DNA from: Epinephelus fuscoguttatus
Lineage: Eukaryota; Chordata; Actinopteri; Perciformes; Serranidae
DNA length: 64,000 nt
Reading direction: 5' to 3'
Assembly (NCBI RefSeq): GCF_011397635.1
Contig: NC_064770.1
Coordinates: 8,332,826 to 8,396,825, forward strand
The notes beneath the pieces were generated by a model. The model was not told the origin of the DNA. It saw only the letters and a program-made list of their open reading frames with translations, and did not search any database. Below are positions 23,177-33,763 of the stretch, piece by piece. Position 1 is the first letter of the stretch. The number at the start of each line of letters is the position of its first letter. A program made the position numbers and the translations under genes.

Positions 23177-23690
23177 CTCCTTGAGAACAAGTGGAGAGAT
23201 CCACTTCCTGTCAGGAGAAATCCAGGAAGAGGAAGGTTATTTAAGTGTGGGAGTGGCCTATTTGAATCCCTTTTGTTTGAGACCATGCTTTAAGGTGAGT
23301 GTTTTTGCTGATCCTGTAAGTTTATTTATCTCCTTTAACTTTAGCTTATATTGGAGTTATGCTATGTAGCGTGTGAAATAGAGTATGGTGAATGTGCTAG
23401 GAAAGGTAGTATTAGCACTGCTTCTACCTGGAGCTCGCATGTACGGAGCCTGGATTTGGTTGAAGGTGGCAGTGCTGTTTGGGCTGAGAAAGCCATGTGT
23501 AAGTAAGGTAAAGGAGGTTCTTGGGTTGGTGCGGGGAGGGGAGCAGTGAGACCTGGCATTAGGGGAGTGTCTCTGGGACACTAGAGATCACTGTCTAGCC
23601 TCCTGGAGGTGTCGTGGGACCAACTAGACGAAACAGTGGTGAAAGGAGGTTCCCACCCGATGACCCCAAAGACATGTTTGTTATCACTGC
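21200..23690 (+). mobile_element. 5'-truncated non-LTR retrotransposon of the restriction-like-endonuclease (R2/NeSL/HERO) group
   Basis: The element starts abruptly inside the reverse transcriptase domain: an in-frame TAA (21197-21199) is followed at once by 'VPHSLI', a conserved segment just after the first catalytic-motif region. The body is one open frame to 23176. It is followed by about 500 bases of 3' UTR with 'CTCCTGGAGGTGTCGTGGG' and a terminal 'GGTTCCCACCCGATGACCCC'. Truncation at the 5' end is the usual result of incomplete target-primed reverse transcription. The exact 3' end and target duplication were not resolved. Confidence 0.8.
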
Positions 23691-25015
23691 TCATTGGTTT
23701 GTATAGTTAAGCCTTGCCATATTAGCTTATCATAGGGCTTAGGTTTTTCACTGAGTGTTGATCCTTTCTCTAGAGCACAAACTTCTTGTGTTTATTTGAA
23801 CTGTGGGCTTCTACGTCTTGGAGGGCCTTAGAGGTGCAGTGGTGGAATGTAACTTAAGGCCCTTGCAGAGACAATGCAATTTGAGCTGCAGTCACTGTGA
23901 ACCATGCTGAAATTCACCACTATTAAAACAAAGGGAAAAGAAACAGAAAAATTGCTTCATATAACCAAGAAAAATCTGACACACAGCATGCTGGTTTTCC
24001 AGATTTAAATGCCATTTTCAAATGTGGTTCAGAGCACTGTGATCCCAGATTTTTGCCTAATCTTACATTTAAGCATGGGCGTTCATTCTTGACCTTAGAA
24101 ACGGAATGTGTGACAAAATAATTTAACCTCAAAGGTCCACATTCTAGATTTTGTAGGCTTTCTACTGCATCTCATGGTCTTTTGCAAAAATTGGGAATGA
24201 AGGAGTACACCTTTATCTGTATCTGTATTTGTTCAGCCAACTACATTATCAGTGCTCATATCTGTACTGGGAATGGGCGGAGTTTGAATTGGAAGTGTGT
24301 GTGGCCTAAAGTGAAAAGGGTTGATGGGGCGCTATCCAGAAGTTGCTACTCTAAATTATGATGTTACTATAATAGAAAACTATTTACAGAGCAATCTCAG
24401 AATGAAGCTTCAGATTAGTTTCCATCATAGTCGTACTCGTAAAAAGTACATAATCTGTACTGGATACTCATTTCATCTGATTACTCAGCTAAACCCTAGT
24501 TAAAACACTTACGTATATTATTGTGTACTTTTTCTGCACATCTGATGTGGATCAGTCAGCATTCTGTCTCCTTTGTCAAATCATATGTGAGTTCTGAAGT
24601 ATTCTGAATATAAAAAAATTTAGAGCTGAGGACATTTTAGCTGCTTCTATTAAAGTAGAAGTATTTATATTCAGTAAACAGCCTTTGTTCTCTCAGACCA
24701 CATGAATGACTAAATAAGAGATAGCTAACTGTGACAGATCCATTTTAAAAAGGAGTCTGAAGTCCCTGGAGCCACTTCAGTGCACTGGCAGATCATTACA
24801 GCCCTGCTCAATCTGTCAGACCGAATCTGGGGGCAAAATGTCAAAAGTGTTTCAAAAGAAATCCATAATATTTGTCCTTGGTTTAAATATTTTACTGTGT
24901 AAACATCATATAGCCTCAATGAAGAGCTGTAACAAGCTGATATGGAATATAAGTCTTGAGGGAGAGGTGCAAAGGAAAATCTGTCCTAAGGTATTAAAAT
25001 CCAAATGTTACTTAC
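23691..25015. other. Unassigned DNA downstream of prrt2-like exon 3
   Basis: If intron 3 of the prrt2-like gene is short, its last exon should lie here on the minus strand. I could not identify it. 'GCAGTGGTGGAATGTAACTT' near 23838 is another end of the CAGTGGTGGAA family. Confidence 0.4.
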
Positions 25016-25148
25016 ATCCCCAGTTGAGGATGATGGCTGCGGTGATGATGGCTATCCCTCCCAAGATGGAGACGACAGACAGAACCATGGCATTACGGCC
25101 CAAACGGCGAGCTCCATCCACATTGCCCTGCTGTAGACTGTTTCGGGA
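25016..25148 (-). CDS. prrt2: prrt2-like coding exon 3 (cytosolic loop and second membrane segment)
   Basis: The acceptor is CTGTTCAG|TCC; the donor is GGAT|GTAAGT. The exon has 133 bases, 44 codons plus one. It encodes '[20 protein letters not shown]' and '[18 protein letters not shown]'. Confidence 0.85.
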
Positions 25149-28100
25149 CTGAACAGTAAAAACAGTGGAAAAGATCTGATATAAACTAAAACTCAATGAA
25201 CTTGTAAAGCAATGTTTGTATTTGCAGAATAAGCCTACCACAGAAAACAGTTTCCTCATAAAACCATAAGTGTGTTGTAACAGTACGTTTGTTGGTTATC
25301 ACATTTTTTTTATTTATCCATCATCTTGAAATAAACCTCCACTGTGATCATTTTAAAAAATCATGTTACTATAAATAGTAATCAGCATTTGTAATTTGGT
25401 TGCTAACTAAAGGCTTACCCACCAGCCAGCTGGGAACATGCTAGAGCTAGTCAGTCACAACAGCTTTCAGAGCTAAGCAAAACACTGTATATGTAAATGT
25501 ATATGTACAGTATGTAAAGATAGATGACATGACAGCTCCCAAAAACTGAACCCAGAACATCTCTATCGCCTCCTGGGGGCTGGCTGCAGTATAGGTCATA
25601 AAGCCCACCCTCCATGTTAGTGGATGGGACATTAGCCAAACTAAAACTTAATGTACACATCAAATAAATTTTTCCCAAAGATGGTTTCCGTCATTTAAGG
25701 TAATTGTTTTTACGCTGCTGTTTGTTCAAGTGTTCATTTTTCTGAGAAGTTTGGTTTTAATTAGGTATTTAATGCAATAAAATAGGGATTTCACAAGATG
25801 ATTGACAACTGTGTGAGCCAGTCGGTGGGTTTGGATTCAGTGGCACTGCTTGAGATTGGTTGGAAGGGTGAATGGGCGGGAAACTTGATACCGCAGAGAT
25901 TGCTACTGCATAGACTCTGGCTCCGAAATATGTCACCAGAGCAAGATGGCAGCGACCATATACGGGAAATTTTAGCTTCACTTCTCTACAGTGGGGGTAA
26001 GTGGAAACACGGTGTCCATTTTTATATACAGTCAATGGAGAAAACTAGTTAGCCCTTGTTTTATTGACTCATGGAGGAATGTGAAAACTGATGGTCGTAA
26101 CACAGCTTATAAGCCACGATAGCTTCCTTTGCTCTGGACTCCTGTTCCCTCAAAGATCAGAACTGTCAAGTGTTTGCTGTAAGTCAGTGGCACAAATTTG
26201 TGTGTCATCCAGTTTTGTCAACTCTCTTTCAATGAAAGTAGATAGAACTAGCTTCAAAAGTTGCTAAAGCCCAGTTCAGACCCATGATTCACAACGAGAC
26301 AAGTTGAAACATGCAACTACTTGCAATGTGCTGTTCTGCAACTTTCTAAAAACCTGCCAGGTCACACAAATGCAGGTAGATGAGATGGTGTATCTCTATG
26401 CAACAACTCTTTTTACCTTCCTTCTGATTTCCAGCTTTTCAGGCTTATTTTGTGGCTGAATATAATTTGTAGTTTCTTAAAATATGAGTGAGGACAGTGA
26501 CAGTGAGATACTGGCTACAGTTGCATTTGTAGCAGAGATGAAACAGTGAAAAACAGAAACAAAACAAGCATCAGATGAACTGTATTCATAATAAATACAC
26601 CACAATAATATAAATATCCAGCGGCAATTAATCAGTCAATGAGAATGTGTATGTGGGAGAATAAGCACATACAGCAAGCAGCAGCAGCGACCCACCGTCC
26701 GTCACCGGTACACTGTGAGGACGTAAACAGGGCTTAGCAGAGACAGAGTACCTGCTGCAGCAAGCGAACATGCTCTCTGCATTCATTTTAACTTGACCAG
26801 TGCACTTCACTACAAGCAAGTTGGCTGTAGAAACAGGTGACAAGCTTTATGTTCTAAAACCAGCTGCCAGTGATCTGACCAGCTGAGTTACAGGTGACAC
26901 CATCAGCCGGCCTGAGTCGAGCTCAGATGGCGACCTTCTAAAACAGTTTAATCTCGTTGCCAATCTTTGTCTGAACTGGGCTTAAAAGTAGCCATATGAT
27001 GTCATACGTTTATTTGCATACTGGTGATATCATTGCCATTAATGGCAGCCTTACTTCCCTGAATTAGATTCAATAGAAAAATCCTTGAATGGCATTAAAG
27101 TTGTGGCACTTCCAATCCAGAGAGTGAGATTGTCAGCGTAACCACAGAAACTCACCACTCACTAGTCTCCTTTTTAGAAATAAAGTCTCTAACAGAGTAT
27201 TAAAAGTCACTACATTGAGCGAGAAATTCGCTAAGTTGGCAACACTGGTGTCACTCAAAGGAATTCAACACAAAAGATCAAAGTGAATTTATTTCCAAAG
27301 GAATCCATTGTGCCGTGAAACGTCACTGATTGATCTGACGAAGAGTTGATTAATACCAGTCTTATGTGTGTCTGTTAAATATAGGGCTACAGCCAGCAGC
27401 CTAGAGTCTGGAAATAAGGGAAAAACCACTAGCCTGGCTCTGTCAAATGGTTACCAGCACCTCTAAGCTCACTAATTAACATGTTTATATTGTTTGTTTG
27501 ATCCAAACAAAAACTAAAGTGTAAAAATGACCATTCGCCATTTCCTCCGCTGGTTGCCTGGCAACTGCCTAGAGCCAAGCACATAGTTGGGCAAATTCAT
27601 ATCTCTCCAAGTCATCAGTGTTGCCAACTCTTTTCCCATTAAAGTAGCTGGCATTGCTCCAAAAGTCACGTAAGGTCACCAGATGATGTCATCTCATAAT
27701 CATAAAGCTTTGTGGTTGTGTCCGCTGTAGCGAGGGAGAGACTGCCTGCCTGTGTACAGCAGGAGAGACTTTGCATTTGCAGAAGAGCCAGGGACTGTGA
27801 TTATTCTGAGCATGCATGGGAATTAATCATAATCTAATATATTTAAATGTATTTTTTTCTTTTCCCCAATGGTCTCATGAAGTTGTAAAATTTGTTGCTA
27901 GCTGCTTTTTAGAAAAAAAGTTGCTAAGAGGATCTGAAAAGGCACTAAATCTAGTGAGAAAGTAGCCACACTGCCAGACTGAAAACATCTTTACAAAAAG
28001 ATAAAGAGGCAGGACAGTGTCTGGCAGCTTGTTTTTGGACCTCCAATGACCAAAACTCAATTGGCTTTAACCTAAACTGAGACATTTTGATTGGATCCCT

Positions 28101-29647
28101 CACAAGTTTGTATCTGTATTTTTATCCACAGCAGTTTTGGCATTAGTAGTATAAGTTATTATTTTTCTCTTTTCAACAACCTGTCTGTTAAAAAATGAGA
28201 AGGATAAATTCATCAAAAACCTCATTCTTCTAATAAAAACACAATTCAGGTAGCATCACAGTTCTTTCAAAAATGAATTGCTGCTTCAAACTGGTAGAAT
28301 AAAACCATTCTTTTTAGAAAACAGGCTATTCACTGGAGAATTTTGTTGTTTCGTTGTCTAATTAGTCTTTGTTAGGATGTCTAAACAAAAGAAAGTCTAA
28401 AGTCATACCATCACGGAGAAGGTTAGGGCTACAATGTTGATGGGCCACAGTGGGCAGAAGCAGGACAGGATGGCCAGGAGCAGGTAATCTCTCGGCTTGG
28501 ACCCATCCACAGTGGCCTCTGTGATGGCGCTGGGCTGGCGGGTGAGCGACGGCCTGGGGGAGCCCGCCGCCAACGAGCCAGACCGACTGCCCAAACCAGG
28601 CCGGCCGTTAGCATGGCCACCAGGCTTAGCATGAAGCTTGGGCGACACAGAGGACACTGTGGGAGACGTGTCCACCATCACAGGACCGATGCCATTACCT
28701 GGAAGTGAAGTTGTTAGCAGGAAGGAGTGGGTAAGTAAAAAACAAAACAAATATACGTATGTATTTGTCCTTCTAAAGATTCACGTCGCTAGAAGGAACC
28801 AGTGGGTTCCGAACTGAGAACCATAGTCAGGAAGTCAGACAGTATTGAGAGACAGAAAAAGAAAATACTGGTTTTGATCTTTTCCAGAGAGGCAAGCCAA
28901 AATCTACCAAAAGTGTATATTCATCAGTTTTTATACATTATGAAAATCAGAAGTAGAAATGATAAATCCAAAAGATCTAATGTTAACACCAATAACGTCC
29001 CTCCATTTGTTGTGAAGAAGATAGTACTACTGATCCCACTGTGGATCAACAGTCTCTACATCACAGTATACATGTTGAACAGTGAAGTGCTATTTTATTG
29101 ATATTTTACTAAACAAAGACAAAAAAAGAAGGATCAGAATGATTTGTTGGCATCTGTAAATTGGTTCTGGTGTTACTTTTATACATGAAATAGGTTGTGT
29201 ATTGTATATTGGGTACGTGCAATAAGTAGAAGCTTTATGTAGAAATCTTTATGATATGTTGTTTGTATTCTTAAGTTAAAGTGCTCCACATATGCCATAT
29301 TTTATGTTGTATCAACAAAGTAAAGCAGACTTTAATCACTTTAGAACCATAGTTTACAATGCATTATATATTGTGTAAATAGGTATTTCATTTGTTGATT
29401 ATATAGGATATTACTCATCTGAAGCTTAAAAGTAACTAAAGCTACCTAATACATGTAGTAGAGTAGAATACAAATTGCAACACTCTTCTCTGAGATGTTG
29501 TGGAGCAAAGGTATAAAGAAGTGTACAATCAAAATATTCAAGCAAACATCAAGTACCTCAAAACTGCACAGTACAATACTTAACAATAAGTACCTTGTTT
29601 CCACCACTGATTGTTTTCTGCTGTAGCCTACTGTTTTGAAGAAGAAG

Positions 29648-29679
<32 letters not shown>

Positions 29680-29955
29680 GAAGAAGAAGAAGAAATGTCA
29701 GGGTACAGGACAGGTGGACTTACTGGTCTCCGTATTGTCACTGATTACTGTCAGGTGTTCCATTTCCTCCGTTTGTTTGGCATCAGCAGGGTGTGACGTC
29801 GTGGGCGGGGCTTGTTGCTCTGCGCTGGTTGGTTGACAGGTAACGGCAGCGTGGTTGGCCTCTCCTTCTTGCTGCATGCTGATTGGCTGTTCAGGCTGCT
29901 GGGACTCCGCCATGGTGCTGTTGGACGGCTGGGTGACGCTGGGACTCGTGGCCAT
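25016..29955 (-). CDS. prrt2: prrt2-like: proline-rich transmembrane protein with C-terminal CD225 domain (3 coding exons found)
   Basis: The exons are 29955-29724, 28698-28409 and 25148-25016. They join as D-N-T-E-T-S(A|GT)-N-G-I-G and then S-V-M|S-R-N, with GT donors and AG acceptors at every junction. The product has 218 codons plus one base. Residues 1-144 are a low-complexity Ser/Pro/Gln-rich tail. '[12 protein letters not shown]' precedes 'KPRDY' at 145-149. Membrane segment 1 carries '[16 protein letters not shown]', the loop has '[20 protein letters not shown]', and membrane segment 2 is about 195-215. This order and the short-last-exon gene structure match mammalian PRRT2, a presynaptic protein that modulates SNARE fusion and sodium channels. 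TRARG1 and TMEM233 share the domain but fit less well. It is shorter than human PRRT2 (340 residues), because the N-terminal tail is shorter. The final exon, expected to encode a few residues, was not located. Confidence 0.85.
25480..26045. mobile_element. Nonautonomous DNA element in prrt2-like intron 2
   Basis: The right end 'TTTTTATATACAGTCAATGG' is a common terminus of fish DNA elements. A degraded counterpart 'ACTGTATATGTAAATGTAT' lies near 25484. The interior has 'GGCTGCAGTATAGGTCATAA' and 'CCATGTTAGTGGATGGGAC', also familiar from fish repeats. Confidence 0.45.
26265..26985. mobile_element. MITE with 'AAGCCCAGTTCAGAC' inverted termini in prrt2-like intron 2
   Basis: The left end is AAAGCCCAGTTCAGACCC (from 26266); the right end reads GTCTGAACTGGGCTTA (26970-26985 region). 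Subterminal 'CAACGAGAC' and 'TCTCGTTGCC' are also complementary. About 720 bp, non-coding. Superfamily not determined. Confidence 0.65.
27617..27978. mobile_element. MITE of the 'CAGTGTTGCCAAC' family in prrt2-like intron 2
   Basis: The left end is CAGTGTTGCCAACTC and the right end is GTAGCCACACTG, an imperfect inverted repeat. Interior 'TTTTTAGAAAAAAAGTTGCT' resembles the family's 'TAGCGACTTT' text. Related fragments lie at 27165-27252 ('GTTGGCAACACTG') and 63820-63890. Confidence 0.5.
28409..28698 (-). CDS. prrt2: prrt2-like coding exon 2 (tail and first membrane segment)
   Basis: The acceptor CTTCCAG|GT opens the exon; the donor ATG|GTATGA closes it. The exon has 290 bases, taking phase 1 in and phase 0 out. 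It encodes '[20 protein letters not shown]'. The 'SCFCP' cysteines are lipid-modified in relatives of this family. Confidence 0.85.
29440..29605 (-). repeat. Fragment of the CAGTGGTGGAA MITE family
   Basis: It ends 'AAGTACCTTGTTTCCACCACTG' in reverse orientation, with 'AAGTACCTCAAAACTGCAC' upstream, matching the left part of the copy at 16.0-16.5 kb. It lies in prrt2-like intron 1. Confidence 0.6.
29638..29694. repeat. (GAA)n microsatellite in prrt2-like intron 1
   Basis: Nineteen triplets, all GAA except one TAG-containing interruption, and (TTC)n on the transcribed sense strand. It starts only 29 bases inside the intron from the exon 1 donor. Confidence 0.95.
29724..29955 (-). CDS. prrt2: prrt2-like coding exon 1
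   Basis: The start ATG is at 29955-29953; 77 codons plus one base follow. The donor is A|GTAAGT at 29723. The chosen ATG opens the Ser/Gln-rich tail '[14 protein letters not shown]'. An upstream in-frame ATG at 29988 was not preferred, because a plausible 3' splice site (TTTAG) sits about 36 bases before the chosen start. A (TTC)n tract lies 29 bases into the intron. Confidence 0.75.
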
Positions 29956-30255
29956 GAGACGGTGAAAACGGAGGTAAGTATTGAACAACAGCTAAAGGCA
30001 GGGCGTACTCTGAAAAGGATCAAAGAAATGGAGACAGAGGTTTCACCACTGTGGTGCTTTCTTAAATTGATTTGAAGTGAATAGATTTTTCAATTACTGA
30101 CTGACTATGATTGTGTGGCAGCGCTGTGCGTCTGGCAGCTTGTTTTGGAGTTGCTGCTGCCCTCTACTGGCCAAAAATTGATTGTTGTGGCTTTAACATA
30201 AATGTAGACATTTTGATTGGGTTTCACAAAAGTTTTAGTCAGTAGTTCTATTACT

Positions 30256-30575
30256 GGGGGGAAGGGGGGCTGGAGGCTATCCCCGCTGTAATTGGACGCG
30301 AGGCAGGGTACACCCTGGACAGGTCGCCAGACTGTTGCAGGGCTGACACATAGAGACAGACAACCATTCACACTCACATTCATACCTACGGCCAGTTTAG
30401 AGTTATCAATTAACCTGCATGTCTTTGGACTGTGGGAGGAAGCCGGAGTACCCAGAGAAAACCCATGCAGACTCAGAGAACATGCAAACTCTCCCCCACC
30501 CTGGGTTTCAAATCAGAAACCCTCTTGCTTTGAGGTGACAATGCTAACAACTGCACTACCATGCTGCCTGTCAAA
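30256..30575 (+). repeat. Teleost dispersed repeat ('CTGGAGGCTATCCC...TGCACTACCATGC')
   Basis: It contains 'ACACCCTGGACAGGTCGCCA', 'CTGCATGTCTTTGGACTGTG', 'GGAGGAAGCCGGAGTACCC' and 'AGAGAACATGCAAACTC', a very common fish interspersed repeat, possibly a LINE tail or SINE-like unit. It lies inside the duplicated prrt2-like intron copy and so arrived after that duplication or was absent from the source. Confidence 0.75.
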
Positions 30576-30776
30576 CACCCACCTTTCAAACAACCAGTCT
30601 CTTAAAAATTATGATAATAAACTACAGATCATTTTAAAAAGTTTTCCTCCTCATGTTGGCAGCATTACATTTCTTTAAAAACTTAATTTGCCAATTTGCC
30701 AATTTATAAGAAACTATTCAAGTCAAAGTGTTCTTGCCTAATTAGTTTTAATGGATTTTTAGTAGAAAATTTGGAT

Positions 30777-30850
30777 CATCATGGAGAAGGTGAGCATTGC
30801 GATGTTGATGAGCCACAGCAGATAGAAGCAGGACAAGATGGCTAGCATAT
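30777..30850 (-). pseudogene. Decayed copy of prrt2-like exon 2 (first membrane segment)
   Basis: On the minus strand this reads 'MLAILSCFYLLWLINIAMLT' and 'FSMM', aligned with '[20 protein letters not shown]' and 'FSVM' of the true exon. By eye about 15 of 70 bases differ, many of them G-to-A or C-to-T. The second cysteine of SCFC and both prolines are lost, and the donor GT has become AT, so the exon cannot splice. Homology ends just 5' of the membrane segment, near 30850. Confidence 0.75.
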
Positions 30851-31957
30851 AAAATATGATCCATTTGTTTTTAAAAGAAACTTTACAGCTATGAATTTTG
30901 GACCAACTGTGCTTCAGTCAGCTGTAGCAAGTACTTCAACACACAGTGTTCATCAGTGTTCATAATATTGTCAACCAGAAATGTGGTGAATTGTAAAGCT
31001 TTGTAAAAGACAAATACAGCAAAATGCACTGAACACAAATACGTTAATGCAAGTAGTTCATAATCATCTTGTATGATGAAGCTTTTCATGAAGGGGGGTT
31101 TCAAGAATACAATGTTTTTCATCAACTAATTAACAAGTGAAACTAGTAACTTAAGCCAGATTGCAAAGTACAAGTATCTTCATATTGTACGTGAGAAAAC
31201 TCAGTACTTATCACCACTGTAACTAAAAAGCGCAAGTTTAACATTTTCATGGTTCTGTTTCGGCAACACAAAACATCTTTTAAGGTTCATAAAAGACGTT
31301 GGTCTCATTTAAATACTTAGAAAGTCAACAGTGACTTCAAACAACACATGATGACAAAATCACTGTCTTCCCAGAAACATCAACCAGTGTTGAAGAGACT
31401 TTTCACACAAGAAAGTCCAAACCAAGGTCCATGTTTTTTGTCACATTGTATACATTTGATCTTGTTAGTTTGGTTTTACATTACAGTGATGCTATTGCAC
31501 TTCAGTACACTACATGACATACCTACATCCTGTCCTGTGAAAAGATTGAAAGCTCCACAACTGAGAACATGTTTTCCAAAAAGACGAAGAAAGTTTTTGT
31601 TGCCTTAAGCACAAGATCTAAATATAATACAGATTCATCCGTATTATATTTATATAATATGTATAATGCAGACTTATCTGTGTGGGCTCATAAGGTTGTT
31701 GATTTATTTCGGTGACTCAACAGATTCTGAGGTTTCTGGCTCCTGCTCTCTTGTGTAGGTGGATGTGAGCTCAGTTGGTGTTTGTTTTAAGTCCGACTGG
31801 GCGGTCACCAATGAACAAATATATCACTGAACGCCTCTTTGAACCAGAGACACCATTAAACCATATAATAATTATTCAGCAGCAGATATTAACAGTCCTG
31901 TGACAGTGAAACTGTTGTATGAACAATCACAATTGGTTAGTACTGCAATGATACACA
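30851..31957. other. Unassigned DNA upstream of the prrt2-like gene
   Basis: No gene pattern. Candidate promoter sequence for the prrt2-like gene could lie here, but no TATA box or CpG-rich stretch stands out. Confidence 0.35.
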
Positions 31958-32110
31958 GTGGTGCAATGTAACTAAGTACATTTAGTCAAGTACAAATTTT
32001 AGGTACTTGTTCTTTACTTTTCATGCCACTTTCCACTTCTATGAGGAAGTATTGTACTTTGTACTGCACTATATTTATCTGACAGCTTTAGTTACTTTAC
32101 ACAAAAATAT
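31958..32110 (+). repeat. Left part of a CAGTGGTGGAA-family MITE
   Basis: 'CAGTGGTGCAATGTAACTAA' followed by 'GTACATTTAGTCAAGTAC' and 'TTTATCTGACAGCTTTAG', matching the start of the copy at 16.0 kb. Confidence 0.65.
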
Positions 32111-33599
32111 AAAAGAAATTATGATGTTTTGTTAAAAATTAAGTCCCCAAAAGTTTACACAAGTACAGCTGAAACAATTAATCCATTACTGAATAAGTCA
32201 CGTGACAGATTAGGACACTGTGAGGATGGTTGAAGTCATTTTTCCTGTCCTGGTTCCAGCATCACAAACGTGAACACAGTATTTGCTTTTCCTTTTAACA
32301 GTTTTAATATTTTTAATTTATTTTTGAATAATTTTAGATTTTGAACAGTTGGATGAATAACACAAACACTGTGAAGCTGCTGCTTTGAACCTCTGGACCT
32401 TAACAAAATCGTGCTTATAGCAGGAATTATTTATTTTATTATTTATTTCTCTAAATGACTGATATGCAAGAGCAATATGCAGGAAACTCTGGAACCTGTA
32501 AAGTAATGATTAACCATAATAAAATAACTGCAAAATAATTTTATAGTTTAATTTAAAGACAGACTCATGAAATGGCATTATTTATAGGCACGTATCTGCA
32601 CGTCTTTTTACTAATCATTTTCTTATGCAATTATTGAAATGCAGACTTAATTAAACACTCTTGTTTTATTTCTCTATATATAACAATATAACTGCTTTTT
32701 TATATTTTGAATGCAGCACTTAAAAGACTTTTAGGTTTCCCGCAGCAGCCTCCACAGTGCAGCTCTTTTTATATCTTATCCCATGGATCTTGTATCTTTG
32801 TTACATAAATAAATATTTCTGCAATATGCTGTTTGATAAGATGTTCCTCGGTCAACAGTGTGGATGTTATGAACAGATCAGTCAGGCAGAGATTCATTGT
32901 TGTGAGCGACAGCCTGCAACACACACTGTTTCTTAAAGAGCAGATTTGGGAGAAATCTGTGCCGCAGCAGCAACACACTGAATACTATAAAGACCTGCCA
33001 GAACTGGATCGATGACTCGTACTGCCCCCCCTGAGGACCAAACACTGCGGCTCTGCTGCTTCGCTCTGTAACAGCTGACAAATGCAGTCTTTTGTTACAG
33101 AAGTACACTTAATATTCATCTGTGTCTTCTGTTACAGCAGTCTAAGGGGCTCTGAGCTGCAGAGTCATTTCAAAAAGATCCTGCTCTTCAAAGGACCTCT
33201 ACAAAAACCAGGGAACGTCCTCCATGTTTGACAGTGACTTAAAGTAGAGATGAAACACTGAACAAAAAGACTGTGGTTTGTTCAATTCATACCTTGGGCA
33301 AGATATGGCACTGAAATCAAACTTGATATTCACCTTGATTTGCTAGAAAACTATTTCACTTTTCGGCCAGCAGGGCACAGCTATCTTTCAAAAAGCTTGT
33401 TGGTGATGTCACTGGGATGGTTTGTCTCTGTTGTTGGCTTGTTTGCCAGTATGAGTTGTTGAGGTAGGCTTGGGAAACAAACATATTTTGTCCTTTAATG
33501 ACCAATTTGTTCTCAGACAGTATGGTTTCTACAGCCAGTGTATGAGATAATTTGAGTGGAGTGATGCACCGAAGTACAGGAAGTCACTTTTCACGGTAG
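32111..33599. other. Unassigned DNA
   Basis: AT-rich to about 32750. 32830-33110 is GC-richer with a 60-codon frame that shows no recognised domain. No gene is called. Confidence 0.35.
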
Positions 33600-33763
33600 C
33601 ACCCAATAGCAACATATCCTCATACAGCGGTCCATATCTTATCTAATGAATAAGTGCCACACTGATGACATTACATATTTAATGTAACATTACATAGTTC
33701 AGGTTTAGGCAGGTAAAGTTACATAGGTTAGGTTTAGGAAAAGAAACATGGTTGGGTGTTTTT

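Larger units (their letters stand above)
30105..30850 (-). repeat. Duplicated prrt2-like intron 2/exon 2 segment, upstream of exon 1
   Basis: Three anchors match 28000-28480 in the same order. 'CTGGCAGCTTGTTTT...ACATTTTGATTGG' lies at about 30130-30220 and at 28020-28100. 'CAACCAGTCTCTTAAAAATT' (30590) matches 'CAACCTGTCTGTTAAAAAAT' (28178). The exon piece at 30777 matches 28411. The copy was later interrupted by a 320-bp repeat (30256-30575). Confidence 0.7.

Noticed and set aside
32833..33015. 60-codon plus-strand frame in a GC-richer segment
   Set aside because: No domain and no splice or start context that stands out.
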